Shown: in pieces, positions 6,850 through 12,035 of the stretch | Layout of the letters: the number at the start of each line of letters is the position of its first letter | Position numbering within the stretch: the stretch's first letter is position 1 | Assembly: GCA_035512595.1 (NCBI GenBank) | Contig: DATKDU010000127.1 | Span: 1 to 12,296 of the forward strand | DNA length: 12,296 bases | Origin: DATKDU01 sp035512595 | Lineage (GTDB): Bacteria; Planctomycetota; Planctomycetia; Pirellulales; Pirellulaceae | Direction: 5' to 3' | Made by a program: the position numbers and the translations under genes | Notes under the pieces: generated by a model | The model's database searches: none | The model's input: only the letters and a program-made list of their open reading frames with translations | What the model was told of the DNA's origin: nothing

Positions 6850-7440
6850 CCGCCGCGGTGTGGCGAGCAGCGGAGCGCACGCCACGTTCACCACCTAAAC
6901 TAGGCTTGAAGGTAAGCGCGTCCCCCTCAGCCTTTCAGCCAAGAGGTGCAGGCCAGCTATCTCTAGCCGCCCGGCTCCTATGCTCGTACTGGGTTACCCC
7001 GGCTGTTGCCAGCGGAGGTACACCAGGGTGTGTCGGCTTTCCCAGGCTCACCGGGCCCGTCCACGTCTACAGAGGCAGCGACTGCCGCAGGCCACACTCG
7101 TGGAGTGTTCGTGGTCTGCCATCCGGCATTCTGCTCGCGCAGGATGTCTAACGGGCTAGATGTCGCCCGGGCTGATCGATTCGAGTTCAGCCGGTCTCTT
7201 TCCGAGGTGTCCCTTGCGGGATGCCTCAGGGTGGTCAGTAGGTCCTCGTTCCACCAGCGAGCCGCGTGCTCTTGTTCGGGCCTCTACGGCCCATGGACCT
7301 GTCAGGCGCCTGACCCACGCACGGACGCGGAGTGCGTGTGGTCCATTGATCCGGCCCTATGGCCCGTGCAGGGTTGAGGGTCTATCGGGCGGGTCATTGC
7401 CCGGGCCGTTCTTTTGATAGTCTGGCGGCCGAAAGACTAA
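6850..7440 (-). ncRNA. Candidate large structured RNA upstream of the RT gene
   Basis: About 590 nt without a credible gene on either strand, dense in hairpins when read on the minus strand. Perfect stems include GTGGCG/CGCCAC (6860-6885), CCTA/TAGG (6894-6904), CGGGC/GCCCG (7152-7169), GGCTGA/TCAGCC (7170-7192), GGGCC/GGCCC (7278-7292) and CACGCAC/GTGCGTG (7316-7338, extended by GACC/GGTC). A perfect 14-bp palindrome lies at 7301-7314. Three hairpins carry GNRA tetraloops on the minus strand: GGG-GTAA-CCC (6991-7000), GCTG-GCAA-CAGC (7002-7013) and TCCC-GCAA-GGGA inside an outer GAGG/CCTC (7204-7227). GNRA loops and a position right before an RT are typical of group II intron domains I-IV, and also of RT-associated RNAs such as retrons. 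No domain V was found. The boundaries are approximate: the upstream gene's stop and the hairpin at the RT ribosome site. Confidence 0.55.
7418..7439 (-). other. 6-bp stem after the 121-aa gene
   Basis: TAGTCT (7418-7423) and AGACTA (7434-7439) form a perfect 6-bp stem with a GC-rich 10-nt loop, about 20 nt after the stop of the gene at 7461-7826. No T-run follows on the minus strand, so it is not a classical terminator. It may be the first hairpin of the structured RNA or a processing boundary. Confidence 0.3.
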
Positions 7441-7460
7441 CTCCACTTGGACGCGCAAAT

Positions 7461-7826
7461 TCACGGCTGATCGAGGCCAAAGTCCCCGAACGGATTGTGG
7501 TTGACTCGATACCCCCAACTGGCCATCTCTACGGTTAGCTGTGTGTGCATGATTGACTCGCCGAGCACCTCCTCGACGAATTCCTCGGTCGGCTGCGCGA
7601 ACCGCCAGTCGTGACGAGGCAGACGATCGACGGGAATGCGAAGGCCGCTCACCATGGTGCGACCGGTGAAATCGTCGGCCTCGATTAGCTGAGCACGAAG
7701 GGATTCCGGATCACCGTCAACCAGGCACAGCAAATACTCGCCCCGGCGCCACACGCCGGGAAATGCCGGCAGCTCATAGACCTCGCGGTCGTCGCGATCG
7801 ATGTGATCGATTGTGTTCGTAGTCAT
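7461..7826 (-). CDS. 121-aa unknown acidic protein upstream of the structured RNA
   Basis: ATG 7826 follows AGGAA at 9 nt. The protein is acidic and begins MTTNTIDHIDRDDREVYELP. It has a compact beta-like segment (VWRRGEYLLCLVDGDPESL, about residues 25-43), a GRTMVSGLRIPVDRLPRHDW stretch, and a C-terminal helix (TEEFVEEVLGESIMHTQLTVEM) followed by WGYRVNHNPFGDFGLDQP. I do not recognise the family. Codon use and ribosome site support a real gene. It lies between a copy of the RT-flanking small protein (146 bp upstream) and the ~590-nt non-coding stretch, on the same strand as both, so it may belong to the RT locus. No catalytic motif or membrane segment is evident. Confidence 0.65.
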   Translation of the reverse strand: MTTNTIDHIDRDDREVYELPAFPGVWRRGEYLLCLVDGDPESLRAQLIEADDFTGRTMVSGLRIPVDRLPRHDWRFAQPTEEFVEEVLGESIMHTQLTVEMASWGYRVNHNPFGDFGLDQP

Positions 7827-7971
7827 GAATGAAGATTCCTGGAGTGGAAGGTCGGAGAAGCGAACGCCGTACGCCGGGCTGTCGATTCAGTAGCCCATGG
7901 GCAAGATACATGAGCTCGTGGAGGCCAAGCCGGCGTCATCGTCGGTCTGTCTGGGGCGAAAGCGAGTGAGA

Positions 7972-8355
7972 TCATTCGGCACGCCCCTTACGGCGGCGGT
8001 ATGCCCGCTGCCGGCGGCCGACCTCCGCCAGCAGCAGCCGGTAGCAGAGCGGCCGCCCCGGCAGGCGGCGGAGCAGTTCCTGCCGGTCCCGGGGCGAGCT
8101 CAGCGTGGCGATGAGGATCAAATGGCCAGCCGGGATGGTATCCAGCCAGCGCTTGTACTCCCGACCCGTGAATACCGTTACCAACTTCGCCAGATCGTAG
8201 AGCCGGCGCTGGCTGTAGCCAGTCCGCCGAGAGAGGTTCAATGCGGCCTTCCCGCGGCGGCCATAAGCGGCAAGGCGCAGGCCGCTCTGGACGAGAAGGC
8301 CGACGTCGTACAGCTGCAGGTCAAGCTTCCGAAAAAGGTCGTCACGGTCGAACAT
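7972..8355 (-). CDS. Small unknown protein, copy 2 of the family flanking the RT
   Basis: The start at ATG 8355 (MFDRDDLFRKLDLQL) follows AAGGA at 7 nt; the frame is open for 89 more codons upstream, but that part is the antisense-like shadow of the neighbouring gene. The 127-aa product has YDVGLLVQSGLRLA, then RGKAALNLSRRTGYSQRR, then LYDLAKLVTVFTGREYKRWL (about residues 16-71). These match the gene at 4770-5246 in order and spacing. It ends in a very basic tail (RRQRAYRRRKGRAE) that copy 1 lacks. It lies 76 nt after the RKVFRPP gene and is probably the last gene of module B. The shared core with a different C-terminus suggests an adaptor with a common target; nucleic-acid binding is a guess based on the basic tail. 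Confidence 0.68.
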   Translation of the reverse strand: MFDRDDLFRKLDLQLYDVGLLVQSGLRLAAYGRRGKAALNLSRRTGYSQRRLYDLAKLVTVFTGREYKRWLDTIPAGHLILIATLSSPRDRQELLRRLPGRPLCYRLLLAEVGRRQRAYRRRKGRAE

Positions 8356-8431
8356 GGTCAGATCCTTGTGAGGGTGTTTTGCCCCAGAAAACTGTTTGAC
8401 TTTTTCCAGACGATTGCTGAATGCCGAACAT

Positions 8432-8842
8432 TTAGTCGTGCGGCTCCAGCAGTTGCGCCAACAGCTCGGCCAACTCCACCAGACGGTGCGGGTCGCAGAT
8501 CGCCAGCAATCGCAGGAGCGTCTCGGCCAAGCTCTGCAGCTCGCTGGGATGACGCTTCCGCATGAGCGGCTCAATCTGTTCAACATTTCTGGTGATTGGG
8601 CGGCCGTAGCGAAGCATTTCATTTAAGCAGTGGCGCAAGTCGTCGATGTTTCGCTTGCGATCAACCGGCGTGCCATTCACCGTGACCAACGGCTCGGTCG
8701 GGGTTGAATCCACGACGATCCTGGTTGGCTGCATCGGCTCCGGCGGCTGCTGCCCAGCGGGCTGGCTGACGGCCGAGGCGGCCGCGACTGGCCGGGCCGG
8801 CGGACGGAAGACCTTGCGGCGCTTGCTAGGTTGAGGGTTCAT
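8432..8842 (-). CDS. Accessory protein with N-terminal RKVFRPPARP motif
   Basis: The start chosen is ATG 8842, 7 nt after GGGAG; a TTG two codons earlier is unlikely. The 136-aa product opens MNPQPSKRRKVFRPPARP, nearly the same motif that opens the gene at 2254-2826. A low-complexity Ala/Pro/Gln linker follows (to about residue 40), then a helical C-terminus (RNIDDLRHCLNEMLRYGRP and ELQSLAETLLRLLAICDPH) ending ELAELLAQLLEPHD. A conserved basic-Pro N-terminal peptide tethered to unrelated helical bodies suggests a docking peptide. It overlaps the preceding gene by 17 nt, so translation is probably coupled. No enzymatic signature is seen. Confidence 0.68.
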   Translation of the reverse strand: MNPQPSKRRKVFRPPARPVAAASAVSQPAGQQPPEPMQPTRIVVDSTPTEPLVTVNGTPVDRKRNIDDLRHCLNEMLRYGRPITRNVEQIEPLMRKRHPSELQSLAETLLRLLAICDPHRLVELAELLAQLLEPHD

Positions 8843-9080
8843 ATGCAAGCTCCCATGGACGGTAGTTGTGTAGCTGGCCCCTCGCCGCCTGCCGGCGGCT
8901 GCCGTGCTTCATGCCGGCGGCAGCGCCGTGTCCTTCAGCTCGCAATTGCTCCAGCACGTCCTGCCAGTTCATGGCCGGCACCGGCTCGTAGCCGCAGCAC
9001 TCCAGCCTGGCGACCAGCGCGGTCAGCGCGGCGTCGATCGACTCGATGGCGATCTTGGCGGGGAGGGTGCAGGTGGTCAT
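8826..9080 (-). CDS. 84-aa unknown protein in module B
   Basis: ATG 9080 (MTTCTLPAKIAIESIDAALT) follows AGGAG, which lies inside the end of the HTH gene; the start is only 2 nt past that gene's stop. The first half looks like one or two amphipathic helices (IESIDAALTALVARLECCGYE), then NWQDVLEQLRAEGHG. The last third (KHGSRRQAARGQLHNYRPWELAYEPS) runs over the start of the next gene by 17 nt and may be less constrained. No known family. The tight packing points to co-translation with its neighbours. Confidence 0.55.
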   Translation of the reverse strand: MTTCTLPAKIAIESIDAALTALVARLECCGYEPVPAMNWQDVLEQLRAEGHGAAAGMKHGSRRQAARGQLHNYRPWELAYEPST

Positions 9081-9082
9081 GG

Positions 9083-9340
9083 TTACTCCTGCGCAGCGTC
9101 TGCTTCTGCGGTATTCGCAAACGTGTTTGAGTCGACGTACCTCGACAACTCGCTCATTCGGTACTTGACCAAACGGCCGATGCGGACGAACATCGGACCG
9201 CGGCCGCGGCTTCGCCAAACCGCCATCGTTTGGCGCTTGAGCCCAAGAACGGATGCGGCCTCGTGCTCATCGACGAGGCGGTCCTGCTCAAGGCTGGGGA
9301 TCTTCGCGATCGTCCCCGGGGCCCGCGGGGTGACATGCAT
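9083..9340 (-). CDS. Excisionase-like small helix-turn-helix protein
   Basis: 85 aa, starting at ATG 9340; no strong ribosome site is visible, and the start lies 11 bp after an imperfect dyad (9352-9383). Residues about 18-65 (EQDRLVDEHEAASVLGLKRQTMAVWRSRGRGPMFVRIGRLVKYRMSELSRYVDS) show the pattern of MerR-like HTH_17/AlpA-type DNA-binding proteins: 'DEHEAASVLGLKRQTMAVWR', a GRGPMFVRIG wing and a 'KYRMSELSRYV' helix. These are commonly the recombination directionality factor (Xis) or a regulator of a tyrosine integrase element. Its place two genes from the integrase fits that role. It could instead regulate module B. Confidence 0.75.
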   Translation of the reverse strand: MHVTPRAPGTIAKIPSLEQDRLVDEHEAASVLGLKRQTMAVWRSRGRGPMFVRIGRLVKYRMSELSRYVDSNTFANTAEADAAQE

Positions 9341-9351
9341 AGTTGTGCCAT

Positions 9352-9383
9352 TGCGTTAGGGATTGGAAACACCAATCAACGCA
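9352..9383 (-). promoter_or_regulatory. Extended dyad ahead of the Xis-like gene
   Basis: GATTGG-AAACA-CCAATC (9361-9377) is a perfect 6-bp inverted repeat. Outside it TGCGTT (9352-9357) pairs with AACGCA (9378-9383), separated from the inner left arm by 3 nt (AGG). It sits 11 bp upstream of the start codon, where it could be an operator or a leader hairpin covering the ribosome site. No T-run follows, so it is not a standard terminator of the preceding gene. Confidence 0.45.
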
Positions 9384-9438
9384 GAGCAGCATCTTTTCGA
9401 GCCGGCGATCTGTCAAACGCGTTGTCCGCGCGGACAGC

Positions 9439-9903
9439 TCAGTCTCGCAGCCGTTTGTAGCGGCGTAGCTGCCGCAAAAGAGAAGCGGCTTGCTTTTCGT
9501 CGCCCTCCGTAAACTGAATCGCAATGGACCTTTGCGATTCGCCGGACGCACGCCGCTTCGTGATTTCTTGAGCTAGCCGTACCACGTCCAGATTTTGCGG
9601 GATTATTTGCAGCTGTCCGCGCTGCTGTCCGCGCTGCTCCTCTCGGTCGAGCTCGTGGTGGTCATCCCCCTCGCGCATCCGCTCAAAGAAATCGGCCCGC
9701 CAGCTCCGGTAGCCGACGTCGGCCGCAGCATCTGGGTCATAAACCCAGTCGAGGCCGACCCATTTGCCAGGTTGGCCAGAAGAAGGGGGCGGACCATGTC
9801 GCATAGCATCCGCCGGAAGTTCGTTGTCTTCCGGAACGCAGACCGGGTCCTGGTCCCAGACGATGAGGTCCTCGGCGGTGATTTCTTCGAGGTCATCCGG
9901 CAT
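9439..9903 (-). CDS. Integrase-linked unknown protein with HTH-like C-terminus
   Basis: 154 aa from ATG 9903, with an AGGGG site about 8 nt upstream; it overlaps the 3' end of the integrase gene by 11 nt, so the two are probably co-translated. The N-terminus is acidic (PDDLEEITAEDLIVWDQDPV). The middle carries WVGLDWVYDPDAAADVGYRSW. The C-terminus (VRLAQEITKRRASGESQRSIAIQFTEGDEKQAASLLRQLRRYKRL) has the look of a helix-turn-helix with the sequence 'SGESQRSIAIQF' as first helix. A perfect 2x12-bp tandem repeat (9613-9636) encodes QRGQQRGQ. Partner of the integrase or a regulator of the locus is plausible; no family is recognised. Confidence 0.65.
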   Translation of the reverse strand: MPDDLEEITAEDLIVWDQDPVCVPEDNELPADAMRHGPPPSSGQPGKWVGLDWVYDPDAAADVGYRSWRADFFERMREGDDHHELDREEQRGQQRGQLQIIPQNLDVVRLAQEITKRRASGESQRSIAIQFTEGDEKQAASLLRQLRRYKRLRD

Positions 9904-11116
9904 GGCGAGTCCCCTTCTTCCTTGGCTTGGCAGTGGCCGCAGCGAGGATCGCCGCGCCCGCAGTGTCGATGCTTTCTCTCACGGTTTGCAGGGTCACTCG
10001 CGAATAGATCGCAGTCGTCTCTGGCCGCACGTGCCCGAGGGTCTTCCCGACGATCGCGGTATTGCTCCCGGTCGCCGTCTGCCACGATCCAAGGCTGCGC
10101 CGCAGGTCGTGAATGCGCAAGTGCTGAATGCCGGCGGCCGAAAGAATCGAGCGCCATTGCCGCATCGGGTCTTTCAGGTGCTCGCGCCCATGCCGGCCCG
10201 GTAGCACGTACTCGCTCCCGTCCGCTGCCGCTTTCCTACGGTTCAGGATTTCCAGGGCCGGTGCCGATAGGGGAACTTCGTGCCGGCCCGTTTTCGTCTG
10301 CGGAATGATCCACAAGCCGCGGGCCAAATCCACGTCCGCCCACTTCATTTGCAGAACGTTGGTTTTCCGCTGGCCGGTAAATAGCGCCAGCTTGATAAAG
10401 TCGCGGACCTTCTCGCTCGACTCCGCTTCCACGGCTGCCCAGAACCGCGGCATCTCGTCGGCTTCCAAAAATCGCTCCCGACTCTCTTCGGCGAAGGTCG
10501 TCAGCCCGGCAGCCGGGTTGGCGACGGGTCGCTCCGGCTTGCTGGCCGAATAATAGATCGCTTTGACCAACGACACGATGCGATTGGCTAGGTAGTGCCC
10601 GCTGTCCGTCCCGAGCTTAAGGTGCAGCGCCTCGACGTCTTCGCGAGTGATTTGATCCAGCCGCCGATTGTGCCAGGCAGAAAGAAAGTGATCGAACTGG
10701 TATCGATAGCCCTTGATCGTCTCCGCTGACCGAGGCCGCTTCTTCTTGGTCCTAGTCGGCAGCACGATGAAGACGTCGAACGCTTCCTTGAGCGTCGGCA
10801 GGCCACGCTTGGCACGCTTGGCGTCGTTGCCGGTGACTCCATCGACATTGCGGCCAGCGATCTTCTGGGCTTCGTTTCTGGCCTGGTCAACCGTCCATTC
10901 CGGCCAGCGGCCAATCTTCTCCCGTTCCGGCCTGCTGTTCACCTTTCGATAGACGTACCACGTCCGGCTGCCGGTCGGCTGAATGCAGAGCGCCAGCCCC
11001 GGCGTCGCCGCGTCGTAGATGTACTTCCGCCCGGCCGCTGGTACGGGCAGCTCGTCGATCACTTTCTTGGTGAAGTGGACGCGGGATTTTGCCCGAGACA
11101 GGGGATTGGTTTGCAC
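9893..11116 (-). CDS. Tyrosine site-specific integrase (DUF4102-type arm-binding N-terminus)
   Basis: This 407-aa protein starts at GTG 11116, about 9 nt after GAGGG. The N-terminus (RVHFTKKVIDELPVPAAGRKYIYDAATPGLALCIQPTGSRTWYVYRKV) has the arm-binding form seen in phage P4-type/DUF4102 integrases. The core-binding segment covers about 115-205. The catalytic domain carries the full tyrosine recombinase set: Arg250 (TGQRKTNVL), Lys275 (PQTKTGRH), His336-x-x-Arg339 (HDLRR), His362 (LGHVRPETT) and nucleophile Tyr371 (AIYSR). It would catalyse integration and excision between attP and a tRNA gene. The predicted arm repeats and the tRNA-Gln fragment lie right behind its start, as is usual. The basic C-terminus (KPRKKGTRHAG) ends inside the next gene. 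Confidence 0.95.
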   Translation of the reverse strand: MQTNPLSRAKSRVHFTKKVIDELPVPAAGRKYIYDAATPGLALCIQPTGSRTWYVYRKVNSRPEREKIGRWPEWTVDQARNEAQKIAGRNVDGVTGNDAKRAKRGLPTLKEAFDVFIVLPTRTKKKRPRSAETIKGYRYQFDHFLSAWHNRRLDQITREDVEALHLKLGTDSGHYLANRIVSLVKAIYYSASKPERPVANPAAGLTTFAEESRERFLEADEMPRFWAAVEAESSEKVRDFIKLALFTGQRKTNVLQMKWADVDLARGLWIIPQTKTGRHEVPLSAPALEILNRRKAAADGSEYVLPGRHGREHLKDPMRQWRSILSAAGIQHLRIHDLRRSLGSWQTATGSNTAIVGKTLGHVRPETTAIYSRVTLQTVRESIDTAGAAILAAATAKPRKKGTRHAG

Positions 11117-11126
11117 GTGTGATTAC

Positions 11127-11257
11127 CCTCGGTGCTACTCGCGTGCTACTGCCTACATCAATTCCGGTCAATAAGCGAGTAGCACGGTCAAGTATCACAA
11201 TACGGCAATCACCGAGGAAATCAATACCCATCAACCTCCATAACGTCAGATGGTCAA
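11127..11257. repeat. Inverted and direct repeats of the att region, probable integrase arm sites
   Basis: GTGCTACTCGC (11132-11142) and GCGAGTAGCAC (11175-11185) are a perfect 11-bp inverted pair; GTGCTACT recurs at 11143-11150 in direct orientation. CCTCGGTG (11127-11134) and CACCGAGG (11210-11217) make an outer inverted pair. GGTCAA occurs three times in direct orientation (11166-11171, 11186-11191, 11252-11257). All lie between the integrase start and the tRNA fragment, where arm-type sites and Xis sites of DUF4102 integrases are found. Confidence 0.55.
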
Positions 11258-11267
11258 GGCCGTTTTT

Positions 11268-11311
11268 TGACTCTGGATCACTTAGTCTAGGTTCAAATCC
11301 TAGGAGGTCAA
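11268..11311 (+). tRNA. 3' half of tRNA-Gln(CTG): probable attachment site, not an intact gene
   Basis: The T arm is perfect: CTAGG-TTCAAAT-CCTAG (11287-11303). The acceptor 3' strand GAGGTCA (11304-11310) and a discriminator A follow. Counting back through a 4-nt variable region gives an anticodon loop CTCTGGA (11271-11277) with anticodon CTG, hence Gln. Of the anticodon stem, only the three inner pairs remain on the 5' side (TGA/TCA). Upstream there is no D arm and no TGACCTC acceptor strand, so the 5' half is missing. No CCA is encoded. A break at the anticodon stem is the classical crossover position of tRNA-targeting integrases, so this is read as the displaced 3' end left by integration. 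Confidence 0.7.
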
Positions 11312-11590
11312 CTCTTTTGCTGCCAACGCGTTACGGCAAGAGATCGAGCGACGGAAAATGCCTCCGTGGCACAGCTCGGCCAGCACGTGCTGCCAGGTGC
11401 GTCCAAGATTGGCGAAGAGCACGTTGGCCGTGCGGAAGCGGGTACACGCCTTCCATCACCCGTGAGCCGCCAGTCCGTTTTGACAAGACGCGCCCGGCGG
11501 AAACACGTTCCATCGCGGCCATTCTGCCAGCAAACGTTCCCGGACTGTCCCGTCCCATGGTCTTCCCCCCTGACTTTTCTCCTGTGGCCA
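11312..11590. other. Flank beyond the att site; no supported gene
   Basis: No open frame here has a ribosome site or a domain I can name. A 46-codon minus-strand stretch ending at the tRNA T arm reads protein-like (FRTANVLFANLGRTWQHVLAEL), but a stop precedes it and no start is available, so it may be a relic of a gene broken by the integration. Confidence 0.35.
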
Positions 11591-11595
11591 GATTC

Positions 11596-11640
11596 TTGAC
11601 CCGAGGCGGGAATATTTGTATACTGTACAGTATACTATAC
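11596..11640 (+). promoter_or_regulatory. Near-consensus sigma70-type promoter overlapped by an 18-bp palindrome
   Basis: TTGACC (11596-11601) and TATACT (11619-11624) are separated by exactly 17 bp. The -10 hexamer lies inside GTATACTGTACAGTATAC (11618-11635), a perfect 18-bp palindrome; TATACTATAC continues behind it. A repressor dimer bound there would block the promoter. Transcription would start near 11631 and run right. Its core ACTGTACAGT recalls the CTGT/ACAG halves of SOS boxes but with a different spacing. A 25-aa frame begins at ATG 11642 and ends at 11719, without a visible ribosome site. Confidence 0.6.
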
Positions 11641-11715
11641 TATGGCGGATTGCCGCGGCGCAGTGGCAAGCTGGCGGGTTCGCCCCGGACGGACGAGAGC
11701 CGTCCGCGAGGGTCT
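11631..11715 (+). ncRNA. Possible short transcript ending in a hairpin
   Basis: Downstream of the promoter a perfect 7-bp stem CGGACGG/CCGTCCG with a 7-nt loop (11686-11706) is followed by GAGGGTCTTTG. This would give a transcript of about 75-85 nt. The T-run is only three long, so termination is uncertain. A short peptide (11642-11719) is the alternative product. The evidence is structure and position only. Confidence 0.25.
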
Positions 11716-11826
11716 TTGAAAATTTGATGAAGCAGTCAGGGGCCAGGAGCCAGGGGCCACGGAGCAGGAATCAGCGGCCGGTGGCCACTCTGATAAGGCG
11801 CGGACTTGAAACGGCGCTGGAGCGGG

Positions 11827-12035
11827 CTTATTCAAGGAAAATCCATCTGTTTCTATAAGTGATTGGCGGATAATGGGTTAGGTCCGGATTCCGGCGGCTG
11901 GAAAGGAAGGGGGCACTTATTAAAGGAAAATCCGCTGGTTTCGCTAATAGGTTGGCGTGTCAGGAGTTAGGTGCAGATTTTTGGCTTGGAAAAAGCCCGA
12001 AAGTGCTTATCAGAGGCCAAGTCCAGTGAACTGTC
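11827..12035. repeat. Degenerate ~89-bp tandem repeat, about 2.3 copies
   Basis: Copy 1 (11827-11915) and copy 2 (11916-12005) share CTTATTxAAGGAAAATCC at the start, then TTTC, TTGGCG, TTAGGT and GGATT/AGATT at matching distances, with about 89-nt spacing. A third partial copy starts at 12006 (CTTATCAGAGG). No gene overlaps. It is too diverged for recent slippage and may be an old duplication or a structured intergenic repeat. Confidence 0.5.

Larger units (their letters stand above)
882..11311. mobile_element. Integrative element, integrase-proximal portion ending at a tRNA-Gln att site
   Basis: A tyrosine integrase, a small excisionase-like HTH protein, a RepA-like AAA ATPase and many short unknown proteins lie together and end at a broken 3' half of tRNA-Gln. 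This is the standard architecture of a tRNA-targeting integrative element. The right boundary is placed at the last base of the tRNA fragment. The left boundary is not visible: the coordinate given is only the first site I can link to an element gene, and the decayed phosphoesterase at 219-660 may also lie inside the element. No conjugation genes (relaxase, coupling protein, type IV secretion) are seen, so self-transfer is not supported by this window. Confidence 0.65.

Noticed and set aside
7316..7338. GTGCG as a group II intron 5' splice site
   Set aside because: GTGCGTG here is the 3' arm of an 11-bp stem with its upstream neighbour, so an intron start at this point is not supported.
6735..7417. 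Plus-strand open frames over the non-coding stretch (up to 138 codons)
   Set aside because: No ribosome sites or domains; the region is rich in stems and low-complexity GC codons, so the frames are chance.
4770..8355. Diversity-generating retroelement
   Set aside because: No template/variable repeat pair and no Avd-like or C-type lectin target gene was seen near the RT.
7897..8565. A 222-codon plus-strand open frame
   Set aside because: It is antisense to two well-supported minus-strand genes (7972-8355, 8432-8842) and has a low-complexity composition.
9595..10308. A 237-codon plus-strand open frame
   Set aside because: Antisense to the integrase and its partner, whose motifs are clear.
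11231..11311. Full-length intact tRNA-Gln
   Set aside because: The bases where the D arm and acceptor 5' strand should lie do not pair; only the 3' half fits.
11331..11558. A 75-codon minus-strand open frame in the right flank
   Set aside because: Arg-rich, no ribosome site; a competing frame looks more protein-like but lacks a start.
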